This document shows, one piece after another, positions 8,518 to 17,716 of a stretch of 64,000 bases of DNA. The position numbers and the translations under genes are program-made. The notes under the pieces are model-generated. The model saw nothing but the letters and a program-made list of their open reading frames with translations, was not told the origin of the DNA and searched no databases. Each line of letters starts with the position of its first letter. Position 1 is the first letter of the stretch. Source of the stretch: Bryobacteraceae bacterium (lineage in GTDB: Bacteria; Acidobacteriota; Terriglobia; Bryobacterales; Bryobacteraceae). Location of the stretch: positions 22,597-86,596 of the forward strand of contig JAIEMJ010000030.1 in assembly GCA_019752335.1 (NCBI GenBank). The letters run 5' to 3'.

Positions 8518-10326
8518 TTAGTGTGCAGGATCAATTTCTTTCTTCGGGGCCGGGGTTACTTCCGGCAGGTCCTTCGGAATATCGAGAATACGAAGGGCGG
8601 GTTCCGCCACTTCCTTGAATACCGGCGCGGCTAAAGCGCCGGCCATCTGATTGGCGCCGTTCAGAGTGACTACTACCACCAATTGCGGGTTATTCAAGGG
8701 CGCGAAGCCCATGAAGGAGGCATGGTAACGGCCATGTAAGTAGTGTCCAGTTTTCGGGTCCACCATCTGCGCGGAACCTGTTTTCCCGCCAGCGGAATAG
8801 CCGCTGGGCTTGGCAGCGGTACCGGTGCCGCCTTGCAGGACGACGGACTCCAGGATTTGCAAAACCTTCATCGCCGTTTCCGGGCGGATGACTTGGCGCT
8901 GCGGTTCCGCATTGTTTGGCTCGAAGCCCGTGCGAAGAAACTTCGCTTCGGCCGAAAGCTCTTTCTTCAGAATCGTCGGCCGTACCAAGCGGCCGCCGTT
9001 GGCCAGGGTTGACATGAATTGCGCTAATTGCAGCGTAGAGGCCATCATCTCGTGGCCCACGGCGACATAGGCAATCGAATTCTGGCGCCATACCGGCAGC
9101 GGATGCACCACGCCGGCCGTTTCGGCAGGTAACTCGACGTGGGTGGGGGAACCGAAGCCGAAGGCGCGAACCGTACGGTAGTAACGATCCCGGCCAGCCA
9201 GCGTCGCCATCTTGATCGCGCAGCCATTCACGGAACGGGCGATCGCTTCGCGGACCGTCATCACACCTAATTTGTGGCCGTGCGCCTCGCCAGGCATTTT
9301 TCCGAAAAGACGTTCTCCGCAGTTCAGCATCGTATCGCCGGTGACCGCTCCGGCTTCCAGCGCCGCCGCCAGGGCCACAACTTTAAAAACGGAGCCCGGC
9401 TCGAAAGGTACTTCCACGGCCAGATTCTGCCTTAGTTTCACCTCCGCGTCGTTGCGCGGCGCAACGTTGGGATCGTAAGTCGGGTAGTTAGCGATGGCGT
9501 GAATTTGCCCGGTCTTCGGGTCCATCACAATGATGGAGCCGTTGGAAGCGTTAGCCTTCACCGCCTTCTCGATGGCTCGCTCGGCAACGTATTGAATGCG
9601 CCGGTCAATCGTCGTCGACAGGGACTCGCCCGCCGAAGCGGGTTCGGCCACTTCCATGTTGTAACCGCGCTGCTTCGAATCCACGGCGACACGGGTCAGT
9701 CCAATATGGCTACTGAGCTCGCTGTCCATTCCTTTTTCGACACCGGCATAGCCTTTGCCATCTTCATGCACGCCACCGAGTAACTGCGCCGCGAGACGGC
9801 CGTTGGGGTAAAGCCGCTTATATTCCGTGCGCAGTTGAATCCATTCCAGGTTTAAGCTCCGGATCCGGGCCGACTGCTCAGGAGTGATCTTGCGAGCTAC
9901 CCACATAAACTGGCTGGGCTTTTTGGTGGGTTCACCGGGTTCCGCGAGGCACGACGACTTCGAGGGCCGCGGCTTTTGCCCTTTGGCCTCGAGAATCGCC
10001 GCGCATAACTTCGCGGGGTTCAGATCGAGGATCCGCGAGAGGAACATCACCGCCGTATCGACGTTAGGCAGCAGCAGCGGATTGATAACCACGGAATCTA
10101 CGGCGAGGCTCATGGCTAAGGGGAGGCCTTGCACGTCGAGGACCGCACCGCGTGGCGGCTCCACATCGACGTCGCGGGTTTGCTGCTTCTTTGCTTCGGC
10201 GAGAAACTGGTCATTGTTGACGATTTGTAACTGCACTAAGCGCGCCACGATCAACGCCGCCCAGACGAAACCTAGGCGCGCGAGAAGGCGAACGCGGTTG
10301 CGTGACCGCTGATCCGTCTCATTCAT
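8518..10326 (-). CDS. ftsI: Septal transpeptidase FtsI (class B PBP, PBP3-like)
   Basis: FtsI cross-links septal peptidoglycan together with FtsW. The 602 residues contain one N-terminal membrane anchor (about 16-36), a dimerisation domain, and a transpeptidase domain with the three penicillin-binding motifs: SVFK (S312-K315), SVN (365-367) and KTG (515-517). No PASTA repeats follow the catalytic domain, so the SpoVD/PBP2x-type tail is absent. The gene sits between the ftsL-like gene and murE, as expected for this cluster. Confidence 0.93.
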   Translation of the reverse strand: MNETDQRSRNRVRLLARLGFVWAALIVARLVQLQIVNNDQFLAEAKKQQTRDVDVEPPRGAVLDVQGLPLAMSLAVDSVVINPLLLPNVDTAVMFLSRILDLNPAKLCAAILEAKGQKPRPSKSSCLAEPGEPTKKPSQFMWVARKITPEQSARIRSLNLEWIQLRTEYKRLYPNGRLAAQLLGGVHEDGKGYAGVEKGMDSELSSHIGLTRVAVDSKQRGYNMEVAEPASAGESLSTTIDRRIQYVAERAIEKAVKANASNGSIIVMDPKTGQIHAIANYPTYDPNVAPRNDAEVKLRQNLAVEVPFEPGSVFKVVALAAALEAGAVTGDTMLNCGERLFGKMPGEAHGHKLGVMTVREAIARSVNGCAIKMATLAGRDRYYRTVRAFGFGSPTHVELPAETAGVVHPLPVWRQNSIAYVAVGHEMMASTLQLAQFMSTLANGGRLVRPTILKKELSAEAKFLRTGFEPNNAEPQRQVIRPETAMKVLQILESVVLQGGTGTAAKPSGYSAGGKTGSAQMVDPKTGHYLHGRYHASFMGFAPLNNPQLVVVVTLNGANQMAGALAAPVFKEVAEPALRILDIPKDLPEVTPAPKKEIDPAH

Positions 10327-10385
10327 CTTTATTTCCCTCGCGCCAGGTATAGGTGGGGGAGGTGGCCTGGCGCTTTGGCCGTCAG

Positions 10386-10895
10386 TTATCTGACGGCTTT
10401 CGACGATTTCGCTACATTGTTGAGCGCCAAGGCGGGTTTATTGGTCCCGCCGGGCGCCAGATACTGCACAGTTTGCGGCGCGGGATCCACCATCTCTTGG
10501 TACCGCGCAATCTCTTCCAGCCGCTGCGGGGTGAGCAACGACGTCCGCTCCAAAATAAGCGCCGACTTCTGCTTCGTCAGTTCGTCGCGCTCCGACTCTA
10601 ACTGTTGTAGCCGGTAACCAGCCAACAGACTAAATACGCTCGGCAGTAACAAGACGATCAGCATGGAAGCGCACGCGACCGTAGCGCCGATCGCCTTCCA
10701 ACAGGTGCCGCGCGCCGCAGGATCTTCCAGGCGCACCACTTGGCTATTGTCGAAGGACTTCAAGTGAAGATACACGTCCTCCGCAGGCAACGGCCGCAGC
10801 CGGTACCGTTCCGTCTCGCGGCGCGGTGAGGCCTCCGCGCCTCGCTCTGCCGCGAATTCGCCGAATTTATCCCAGAGTACTGTCCAAGCCGCCAT
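10386..10895 (-). CDS. FtsL-like division protein, single-pass with coiled coil
   Basis: The 169-residue protein has a charged cytoplasmic N-terminus of about 70 residues, one membrane helix at roughly 72-94, then a leucine-rich coiled-coil stretch (LQQLESERDELTKQKSALILERTSLLTPQRLEEIA). This topology and the position between rsmH and ftsI fit FtsL, the bitopic partner of the FtsB/FtsQ complex. Sequence alone is weakly diagnostic because FtsL diverges fast. The Ala/Pro tail is unusually long. A 59-base gap separates it from ftsI. Confidence 0.7.
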   Translation of the reverse strand: MAAWTVLWDKFGEFAAERGAEASPRRETERYRLRPLPAEDVYLHLKSFDNSQVVRLEDPAARGTCWKAIGATVACASMLIVLLLPSVFSLLAGYRLQQLESERDELTKQKSALILERTSLLTPQRLEEIARYQEMVDPAPQTVQYLAPGGTNKPALALNNVAKSSKAVR

Positions 10896-10932
10896 AATCT
10901 ATCTCCCGAGTATCTTTCTTGTTCTTGTTCTT

Positions 10933-11814
10933 CTACTCTTCGCCGGTCATCATCTCCACGCAACGCAATTTCGCGCTCCGCGAAGGTGGGTTTCTTCTAA
11001 CTTCCTCATTCGATGGCGCCACCACATGCTTGGTAAGCACCCGCGCCTGGCCACTGCGGCCCAGCGCTTGAAAATGCTGCTTTAGGATTCGATCCTCGAG
11101 CGAGTGAAAACTGATGGTTACCACCCGGCCTCCCGGACCGACCAACTCCGGCAAGGCATTCAGCAGCGCCTTGATTTCGTCTAACTCGTGATTCACCGCG
11201 ATACGCAACGCTTGAAACGTTTTCGTTTCGGGCGCAATGGTGCGCGAAGTGCGAGGGGTGACCTGGGTAATCAGCCGGCAAAGCTGACCCGTTGTAGTCA
11301 CAGGTCTCCCCTGCGCGATTGCCCGGGCGATCTGCCTGCTCCTCCTCTCCTCGCCATACTCGTAGATCAAGTTGGCGAGTTCTAATTCGCTCGAGTGATT
11401 GCACACATCCGCGGCCGTCTCGCCTTGGCTCCGGTCCATCCTCATGTCGAGGGGTCCATCGGCCATGAACGTCATGCCGCGCTCGGGCGTTGTCAACTGA
11501 TAACGGCTCACACCGAGATCCGCCACCAAACCGTTGGCCAGGCCGCGACCCATCGCCTTCCAGCGATCCGCCAAACTCGAGAACGGGCCCTGCGTAAACT
11601 GGATCCGCTCCGCCTGCTCCGTCACACTCGCCCGCGCCATGGCCAAACTCTCCGCGTCCCGATCGTTCGACACCACCAGCCCGCCCGCGCCCACGTGCGC
11701 GGCGATCGCTTTCGTGTGTGAACCCAAGCCACAAGTCGCATCCAGGTAGACGCCGCCCTCGCGCGGCGCCAGCCACTGCAAAACTTCCGCGGTCATGACG
11801 GGGACATGCTGCAT
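10933..11814 (-). CDS. rsmH: 16S rRNA (cytosine1402-N4)-methyltransferase RsmH
   Basis: RsmH (MraW) methylates the exocyclic amine of C1402 in 16S rRNA. The 293 residues begin MQHVPVMTAEVLQWL, and the SAM-binding motif DATCGLGSHTKAI follows at about 25-37. VVTISFHSLEDRI is the family's late motif, and SLEDRIxKxxF is well preserved. It is the second gene of the dcw cluster, nine bases after mraZ; an AGGTAGG ribosome-binding stretch overlaps the mraZ stop. Confidence 0.95.
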   Translation of the reverse strand: MQHVPVMTAEVLQWLAPREGGVYLDATCGLGSHTKAIAAHVGAGGLVVSNDRDAESLAMARASVTEQAERIQFTQGPFSSLADRWKAMGRGLANGLVADLGVSRYQLTTPERGMTFMADGPLDMRMDRSQGETAADVCNHSSELELANLIYEYGEERRSRQIARAIAQGRPVTTTGQLCRLITQVTPRTSRTIAPETKTFQALRIAVNHELDEIKALLNALPELVGPGGRVVTISFHSLEDRILKQHFQALGRSGQARVLTKHVVAPSNEEVRRNPPSRSAKLRCVEMMTGEE

Positions 11815-11823
11815 ACATCACGC

Positions 11824-12312
11824 CTACCTCATCCCCAGGCGATCCATCGCCCGGGCATTGCCTTCCCGGTTGGCCCGCGCTGCCGCCAACTTCACCGCCA
11901 TCGCATCTTCCGACAGCACTTCGATGTGCCCGCGCACCCAGCGCACCTGGGCCGTGGTGCCCTCCAGCTTCAAGCCGCGCCGTAAATTTGTCGGCAGCAG
12001 CACCCGATCCTGATTGTCAACGTCGCTCGTATCGCCGTAATATTGAGCTAGGGTGTTTACCCCCTCAAACGCGTCGTACTCTTCGCCTTGAGCATTTTCA
12101 AACTTCGCGAGCTCCGACAGCCAGGTGGGCATCGCGTAGATTCGCGCTGTCGCTTCGTCCAGAGTCGTAATAAATGCCGTTGAACCCTCTCGCTTCAAAA
12201 ATTCGGAAAACTTCACCGGAAGCTTCAGTCGACCTTTATCGTCGACTTTGGCCGGATGGTAGCCTTGCGGCGGTCCATCGTACAATCCGGCTTTGGCATC
12301 GACTTCGGCCAC
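11824..12312 (-). CDS. mraZ: Transcriptional regulator MraZ, start reassigned to GTG 12312
   Basis: MraZ is the SpoVT/AbrB-fold DNA-binding regulator that controls its own dcw operon. The family motif is seen as VDDKGRLKLPVKF, and the second half-repeat as DNQDRVLLPTNLRRGL. The frame is open back to 12495, with an ATG at 12378, but a promoter and three operator-like repeats lie at 12341-12398, so a start upstream of them is unlikely. GTG at 12312 has GAGG five bases before it and gives 162 residues, close to the family norm. A TTG slightly further in is another possibility. Confidence 0.88.
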   Translation of the reverse strand: MAEVDAKAGLYDGPPQGYHPAKVDDKGRLKLPVKFSEFLKREGSTAFITTLDEATARIYAMPTWLSELAKFENAQGEEYDAFEGVNTLAQYYGDTSDVDNQDRVLLPTNLRRGLKLEGTTAQVRWVRGHIEVLSEDAMAVKLAAARANREGNARAMDRLGMR

Positions 12313-12340
12313 TTTTTCCTCGTTCGCGGTCTCGATCTGG

Positions 12341-12365
12341 CACTTTCTACCACTTTCGACCACTT
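12341..12365 (-). promoter_or_regulatory. Three MraZ-type operator boxes, 10-bp period
   Basis: On the minus strand AAGTG occurs at 12365-12361, 12355-12351 and 12345-12341, one helical turn apart, within the context AAGTGG-N3 and AAAGTG-N3. Direct repeats with a 10-bp period just upstream of mraZ are the known MraZ binding architecture, and AAAGTG-type boxes are reported for mollicute MraZ. The boxes sit directly downstream of a predicted -10 element, where bound protein would block transcription. Confidence 0.7.
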
Positions 12366-12369
12366 CATC

Positions 12370-12398
12370 ATAATACATAGCTCTGGCCCGCGCGTAAA
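12370..12398 (-). promoter_or_regulatory. Predicted sigma70-type promoter of the dcw cluster
   Basis: On the minus strand TTTACG (12398-12393) and TATTAT (12375-12370) are separated by exactly 17 bases. They match the consensus at 4 of 6 and 5 of 6 positions. Transcription would begin a few bases before the AAGTG repeats, leaving a leader of about 50 bases before the GTG start of mraZ. Confidence 0.55.
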
Positions 12399-12552
12399 TG
12401 CCTTTTTCCCGGTGATTTAGGCCTTTTTTAGCGAATAAAAGGCGAAGTGCGCGGGCGACTACTACCCCTAGTGGCCAGTAACAGTCGAGCACCACCTATT
12501 GAGGCCCCAGACGGTTTCAGTCTCGCTAAAGGGGAGTATTTACAACTTTTAT

Positions 12553-14070
12553 CTAGGTGACGGGGCCAGGATTGAACGGGGCGAGGGCATTGTAGAGGCG
12601 CCAGTGGTCGGCCCAGGTCTTGCGACGGCCGCTGGCGACATCCAACAGAAGGTGAAAAAGCTCCCAGCCGACTTCGTCGATGGTGGCTTCGCCGGTGGCG
12701 ATGCGGCCGGCGTCGAGGTCGATCAGGTCGTGCCAGCGCTCGGCGAGCGAAGTGCGGGAGGAGACTTTCAACACCGGGACGAGGGCCAAGCCATAGGGGG
12801 TGCCCTCGCCGGTGGTGAAGACGTGAAGATTCATCGAGGCCAGTTGCTGCGTGCCGCAGATGAAGTCGCTGGCCGGGGTGGCGGCGAAGACCAGGCCCTT
12901 GCGAGTGACTTTCTCGCCGTGGGTGGCGACGCCGGTGAGGGCGGAGCTACCCGCTTTGGCGATAGAGCCGAGGGCTTTTTCGACGACATTGGCCAAACCG
13001 CCGCGTTTGTTGCCGGGGGTGGGATTCGCGCTGCGGTCAGCGCGGCCGCGGGCGAGGTAGTCGTCGTACCACTGCATCTCGCGGATCAGGTCGCGGCCGA
13101 TCTCCTCGGTGGCGCAGCGCGGCGTCAACAGGTGGACGGCATCGCGGACTTCGGTGACTTCAGAGAACAGAACGGTGGCGCCGGCGCGAACCAGCAAGTC
13201 GGCCATGGCCCCGACGGCCGGATTGCACGTCACACCGGAGAAGGCGTCGCTACCGCCGCACTGCAGGCCCACGACTAGGTCCGATGCGGGACACGTCACC
13301 CGGCGGCGCTGATTCAGGATCGCCAAGCGCCGCTCGGCGCTTTCGAGAATCCGCGCGATGATTTCGGCGAAGCCCGCATGATCCTGCAGCCTCACCACTT
13401 CAGGCGGCGCGCTCTCGTAAAGGGGAAAAAGGCGTGAAGGCTGCATCTTCTCGCAGCCCAGGCTCACCACCAAAGGATCGCCACCCAGATTCGCGTGCCG
13501 GCTGATGTGGCCGAGCGTGCGAATGGGCACGGCGGCGCCGGGGGCGTCAATGGCGACGCCACAGCCGTAGGTATGCGTCAAGGACACCACGTCATCGACA
13601 TTGGGGAACCGCGGAAGCAACTCGGCGCGAATGCGGGCCACAGCGTAGTCCACCGTGGCGGCGACGCATTGCACGGTGGTCGTAATGCCGAGGACGTTCT
13701 TGGTGGCGGCGCTGCCGTCGGCGTTGCGATACCCGGCGAAGGTGTAGCCCGCCAAGGCCGGCGCGGCCGGAGGCACGGCCGTGGCTAACGGAAGGCTGGC
13801 GAGGTCCGGCGCCTCGGGCAGGCGGATCACGTCTTCGCGAATCCAACTGCCGGCGGCGAGGTCGCGCGCGGCGTGGCCAATCACTTCGCCATAACGCAGA
13901 ATCGGCGTGCCTTCGGGCAAGTCGGCCAGCGCGACCTTGTGCGCCTGGGGCACGGTCTCGCGCAGCGTAACTCCTTCAGGAAGGACGGTCCCGCGCAGTA
14001 GGCCATCCGGGCTGACCGCGATGGCGACGTTATCCCGGAGATGGACGCGGACCGTAAGTGGATGGGCCAA
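12553..14070 (-). CDS. UxaA/GarD-family hydro-lyase (altronate or galactarate dehydratase)
   Basis: These enzymes dehydrate aldaric or aldonic sugar acids to 2-keto-3-deoxy products. The 505 residues have the small N-terminal SAF-type domain (about 1-80) followed by the large catalytic domain, with [20 protein letters not shown] and [15 protein letters not shown]. The full SAF-plus-core fusion fits both UxaA and GarD, and I cannot choose the substrate. The frame starts with TTG at 14070, with no strong ribosome-binding site. It lies 12 bases after the protease gene and is probably co-transcribed with it. A sugar-acid operon at 36720-40585 could supply related chemistry. Confidence 0.82.
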   Translation of the reverse strand: MAHPLTVRVHLRDNVAIAVSPDGLLRGTVLPEGVTLRETVPQAHKVALADLPEGTPILRYGEVIGHAARDLAAGSWIREDVIRLPEAPDLASLPLATAVPPAAPALAGYTFAGYRNADGSAATKNVLGITTTVQCVAATVDYAVARIRAELLPRFPNVDDVVSLTHTYGCGVAIDAPGAAVPIRTLGHISRHANLGGDPLVVSLGCEKMQPSRLFPLYESAPPEVVRLQDHAGFAEIIARILESAERRLAILNQRRRVTCPASDLVVGLQCGGSDAFSGVTCNPAVGAMADLLVRAGATVLFSEVTEVRDAVHLLTPRCATEEIGRDLIREMQWYDDYLARGRADRSANPTPGNKRGGLANVVEKALGSIAKAGSSALTGVATHGEKVTRKGLVFAATPASDFICGTQQLASMNLHVFTTGEGTPYGLALVPVLKVSSRTSLAERWHDLIDLDAGRIATGEATIDEVGWELFHLLLDVASGRRKTWADHWRLYNALAPFNPGPVT

Positions 14071-14082
14071 GCTATCAGCGTA

Positions 14083-15489
14083 TCACTCGATTTCGAACAT
14101 CAGGAACTGCATCTGGCCTTGCCGTTCAATCTGCAGCGCCACGGGCACGCCGTGGTTGATGTCCTTCACCGCGGCCTGCAGGCTCAGCAAACCGGTGACG
14201 GCGCGATTGTTCACCGCGTAGATCACATCACCGGCCATCAAGGGCTCTTCGTGGCTCGAGACGTCAGCGACAATGCCCGCCACCACGGCGCCGCTCAGCC
14301 GGCGCGTCACCGGGATCAGCGGGGTCACCTTTTCGTCGAGGTCGACGGCCAGAATCCCAAGCTTGGCCACCATGTTATTCTCGTCGGCGATCATGGAGAG
14401 CACGCGCTCCGGGTCGCGCGGCCGCTCGAGCACGCCCACCGGGATGGTACGCTTTTCGCCGCCGCGTAGAATCTCCAGGGTTACCGTCTTGCCCGCGTTC
14501 TGGTAGACATTCACGCCGAACTGCCGGCCATTTTCCAGCACCTTTCCGTTAAGCGACAGCACGATGTCTTTGATTTCGAGCCCGGCAATCGCGGCCGCAC
14601 CGTCCGGCACCACGTCGGCCAGGATCACGCCCCAATCCTGGGGTAGCGAAAGAGCGTGCGCGAGTGAAGGATTAATCGTCTGCGCCACCACGCCGATCTG
14701 GCCGCGGCGCACCCGGCCGCCGTGGCGGATCTGCTCGTAGACATTGCGCACGATATTGCTGGGTGCGGCGAAGCCGATTCCCTCATTACCGCCAGAACGC
14801 GACAGGATGAACGTGTTGATGCCCACCACTTCGCCTTCGGTATCGATCAGCGGACCACCGCTATTGCCCGGATTGATCGACGCATCGGTCTGGATGTAGA
14901 CCATGGGATCGTCGGGGCGCACCTGCCGGGCCACCGAACTCACGATGCCCATCGTCACCGAATTCTCGAGTCCGAACGGGCTGCCAAAGGCGAACACCAG
15001 TTGGCCTTGGCGCAACTTGTCGGAGTCGCCAAACGGCAAATACGGCAGCGGGCTCTTCGACTGATCCACCTTGATGACGGCGATATCTGTCTCGCGGTCA
15101 CTGCCCACCACGGTGCCATTCAGCACCTTCGCGTTGGGCTTCAGCACACTGCGCGTCACCTGCTGGTCGGCCGCTTGGGGTAGCAGCACCTGCACCCGCC
15201 GCATGGAGCCCACTACATGGGCATTCGTGATGATGTAGCCCGCCGGATCAACGATAACGCCGCTACCACTACCGCGCTGGGCCTGAAGCATCGGAGGGCC
15301 GCTTTCGTTGGTAGGCGCGTAACCACGGGTGACGATCTGGACAATCGCGTGGTCAGACTTGGCGGCGAGCGACTCGAAGTGCTCGCTCATCATCCGCAGC
15401 GGCGACTTCGCCGAAGTTTGGCTCCACAAGGGGACCGTGAGGAGAAGAGCCATCAGGCAGCGCATGCCACTTGGATGCGGCATCGCCAC
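14083..15489 (-). CDS. HtrA/DegP-like serine protease with PDZ domains
   Basis: This is an exported trypsin-fold protease for envelope quality control. The catalytic triad is visible as H91 (TNAHVVG), D135 (ETDIAVIKVD) and S210 (GNSGGPL). A signal peptide is present (MRCLMALLLTVPLWS). A PDZ domain follows at about 245-340, and a second, weaker PDZ-like region lies at about 375-460 (HEEPLMAGDVIYAVNNRAVTG). GTG at 15489 has AGGG eight bases upstream; ATG at 15483 or 15465 are alternatives. Its start is only 18 bases from the DUF4097 stop, so the lipoprotein, protease and hydro-lyase may form one transcript. Confidence 0.87.
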   Translation of the reverse strand: MAMPHPSGMRCLMALLLTVPLWSQTSAKSPLRMMSEHFESLAAKSDHAIVQIVTRGYAPTNESGPPMLQAQRGSGSGVIVDPAGYIITNAHVVGSMRRVQVLLPQAADQQVTRSVLKPNAKVLNGTVVGSDRETDIAVIKVDQSKSPLPYLPFGDSDKLRQGQLVFAFGSPFGLENSVTMGIVSSVARQVRPDDPMVYIQTDASINPGNSGGPLIDTEGEVVGINTFILSRSGGNEGIGFAAPSNIVRNVYEQIRHGGRVRRGQIGVVAQTINPSLAHALSLPQDWGVILADVVPDGAAAIAGLEIKDIVLSLNGKVLENGRQFGVNVYQNAGKTVTLEILRGGEKRTIPVGVLERPRDPERVLSMIADENNMVAKLGILAVDLDEKVTPLIPVTRRLSGAVVAGIVADVSSHEEPLMAGDVIYAVNNRAVTGLLSLQAAVKDINHGVPVALQIERQGQMQFLMFEIE

Positions 15490-15507
15490 CCGGGGATCCC
15501 TACATTT

Positions 15508-16416
15508 CTACAGTCGTTCCAACCGGATTCGCCCGTTGTTCGTCTCCAATTCGTACAGCGGCCCCCCACCGTTGATCGTGCCGCGGACACGTTTCTTCTC
15601 CACTTCACCGTCCACGGAGAAGTCGGAATTGACAGCGGAGCCGCTACTGGCCCGGATGGAGGCCTTCAAACTCGCGGGCGCCTTCACGGTGATGGAGCCA
15701 TTGGAGGTACTGGCGTGCAAGCCAGCCGCTGGCTTCTCGAGAGTAATGTCAATCGCGCCGTTGGTGGTGTCCATGCGGACGGGCTGCGTCGACGCCCCCA
15801 ACAGGCGGGCGTTAATGGAGCCGTTGGTGGTGCCAGCGGTGAGTCCGCCGTCCAGGCCTTCCACGCGGATGCCACCATTCGTCGTGTGCGCTTTCACGTC
15901 GCCGCCGTGGCTCGATAGTTCGATAGAGCCGTTCGTGGTGTGGACGTCGAAGGCGCCTTGCGCGCGGTAGAGCTTTACGGAGCCGTTCGTCGTCCGCAGT
16001 TGCGCGTTGCCCTGTACCTCCTCTACGCGCAAGGAGCCGTTGGTGCTCTCCACGCGATCAAGCAGGGTCTGCTTCGGCACGCGGATCAGGTACTTCACCC
16101 CGCCGGTGACGCCCCGCCAGCCCATGCCTTTCGGCATAATCGTGCGGACGCGCACCGCAATCGCGGACGCCTGCACGTCCACGCGGATTTGCTTGAGGAT
16201 ATCTTCCGTGGGGGCGAAACGCTGGCCACTGACGTCGACCTCATTCTTGTCCCATCCGGCCACCTCGATGCCGCCATTGGCATTTTCGACGGAAACCCGT
16301 TGCCCGGGTTCCAGTTTGTAGGTCATATGGAAATCTTCGCGAAAGCGGTCGTTTTGGAGACCTTCGAAGTCGCAGGAGGTGAGCAGGAGAGGCAGGGCCA
16401 GCAGGGTAAGGCGCAT
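15508..16416 (-). CDS. DUF4097-type lipoprotein with a nine-step NG ladder
   Basis: A short lipoprotein signal ends in LLLTSC, so the mature protein should be lipid-anchored in the envelope. The body carries repeats with a central xNG(S/G)(I/V/L) motif: NANGGIEV, STNGSLRV, TTNGSVKL, TTNGSIEL, TTNGGIRV, TTNGSINA, TTNGAIDI, TSNGSITV and TNNGRIRL, spaced about 18-25 residues. Such ladders form right-handed beta-helix-like stacks (DUF4097/DUF4098). I chose ATG 16416 because AAGGA lies about 11 bases upstream; ATG 16428 is also in frame. The function of this family is not known. Confidence 0.8.
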   Translation of the reverse strand: MRLTLLALPLLLTSCDFEGLQNDRFREDFHMTYKLEPGQRVSVENANGGIEVAGWDKNEVDVSGQRFAPTEDILKQIRVDVQASAIAVRVRTIMPKGMGWRGVTGGVKYLIRVPKQTLLDRVESTNGSLRVEEVQGNAQLRTTNGSVKLYRAQGAFDVHTTNGSIELSSHGGDVKAHTTNGGIRVEGLDGGLTAGTTNGSINARLLGASTQPVRMDTTNGAIDITLEKPAAGLHASTSNGSITVKAPASLKASIRASSGSAVNSDFSVDGEVEKKRVRGTINGGGPLYELETNNGRIRLERL

Positions 16417-16485
16417 GGAAATTAACATCCTTGGCAGCTATTACGCACGAGCAGTGCCAATTGTTCGCAAAAAACTGTGCTTGTG

Positions 16486-16527
16486 GCGAAAACGGCCGTT
16501 GAGCCATCCGCCGTAGTTCGTTTTCGC
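16486..16527. repeat. 9-bp inverted repeat upstream of the ATPase/DUF4276 pair
   Basis: GCGAAAACG at 16486-16494 is the exact reverse complement of CGTTTTCGC at 16519-16527, with a 24-base spacer. It lies about 30 bases before the ATPase start. It could be an operator or a leader hairpin. It has no run of T after it and so does not look like a terminator. Confidence 0.4.
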
Positions 16528-16556
16528 TTCTGTCTCAAAGCTTGATACCTTAAAGC

Positions 16557-17714
16557 GTGGCCGGCCCTCTGGACAAGCTCACGATCAAGGGATACAAGTC
16601 CATCAAGTCGTTGGAGGACTTTGAGTTGCGCCCGCTCAACGTCCTGATCGGCGCGAACGGCGCCGGCAAAAGCAACTTTATCGGTTTTTTCAAGCTCCTA
16701 CATGAAATGATTCATCAGCGGCTTCAACTGGCGGTGGCCATGGAAGGCGGCGCGGACGCCTGCCTGTTCATGGGACCCAAAGAGACCCGCCAAATTGAGG
16801 GACGCTTCTACTTCGGCCGGAACGGGTATGAGTTCTCCCTAGTCGCGACGCCAAGCGGGAAGCTCGTTTTCGAAGGTGAGACGACTTACTTCAATGGAGA
16901 CCACGGCGAAAACCGGTTACGCATCGCCTCGGGCGACCAAGAAGCCCGTCTCTCTGCTCTAAAGGATAGCGGAGGCGCACGGGGTGCCTCAAAGAGTGTT
17001 CAGTGGTACGTCTTCGACGCCGTGTCCAGTTGGGTGGTGTACCATTTCCATGACACCAGCGCGAACGCAGGCGTGCGTAGGCCGAGGGCGATTAACGACA
17101 ATTTCTACCTGCGGCAGAACGCGGAGAATTTAGCGCCCTTCTTATTCAAGATTTCTGAGACCAACCGACCGAAATATGAGCGAATCCGGAACCTGGTGCG
17201 CTTAGCCGCCCCCTTCTTTGACGATTTTCTTCTGCGCCCCATGCCCAGCCAGCCAGAGATGATCCAACTCGAATGGACGCAGGTAGGTTCTGACTATCCC
17301 TTTCGCGCTACTCAGCTCTCGGATGGCACGCTTCGGTTCATTTGCTTGGTAACCGCACTGCTACAACCGGATCCGCCGCCCACGATGCTATTTGATGAGC
17401 CAGAACTGGGGCTCCATCCCTATGCGTTGACGCTTCTGGGAGAGCTGTTTCGCCAAGTCACTACCGGGATCTTCGGAAAGCAAGCCATCGTCTCAACCCA
17501 GTCCGCCCTGCTGCTCAACGAGATGACTCCGGAGGATATCGTGGTAGTGGACCGGACCAATGGCGAGTCCCAATTTCGCCGGCTCAAGACCGAAGACCTC
17601 TCCGTATGGCTCGAAGACTATTCGCTGGGCGAGCTTTGGCAAAAGAATGTGCTGGGCGCGAGGCCAATGGATGAACGCATCCCGCATTTATTGGCCAACG
17701 GCGGCATCAGGTAG
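16557..17714 (+). CDS. OLD/RecF-type AAA ATPase of a two-gene module
   Basis: The 385-residue protein is an ABC/SMC-type ATPase of the AAA_15/AAA_21 group. Walker A is GANGAGKS (32-39), the signature-like LSDGTLR is at 254-260, and Walker B is MLFDEPELGLHP (277-288). The late STQSALLLNEM segment is typical of the group. The start is GTG at 16557. The next gene begins two bases after the stop and encodes a TOPRIM-like protein, so the pair corresponds to a split OLD nuclease. Related pairs such as PARIS (AriA/AriB) are antiphage systems; a defence role here is inferred from architecture. Confidence 0.8.
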   Translation: MAGPLDKLTIKGYKSIKSLEDFELRPLNVLIGANGAGKSNFIGFFKLLHEMIHQRLQLAVAMEGGADACLFMGPKETRQIEGRFYFGRNGYEFSLVATPSGKLVFEGETTYFNGDHGENRLRIASGDQEARLSALKDSGGARGASKSVQWYVFDAVSSWVVYHFHDTSANAGVRRPRAINDNFYLRQNAENLAPFLFKISETNRPKYERIRNLVRLAAPFFDDFLLRPMPSQPEMIQLEWTQVGSDYPFRATQLSDGTLRFICLVTALLQPDPPPTMLFDEPELGLHPYALTLLGELFRQVTTGIFGKQAIVSTQSALLLNEMTPEDIVVVDRTNGESQFRRLKTEDLSVWLEDYSLGELWQKNVLGARPMDERIPHLLANGGIR

Positions 17715-17716
17715 CT

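Noticed and set aside
12313..12495. N-terminal extension of the mraZ frame
   Set aside because: It contains the predicted promoter and three operator-like repeats, and MraZ homology begins after them.
12499..13278. 259-codon open frame antisense to the UxaA/GarD gene
   Set aside because: It lies wholly inside a well-supported enzyme gene, has Gly/Val/Asp-rich low-complexity translation and no family match. It is a shadow of high GC content.
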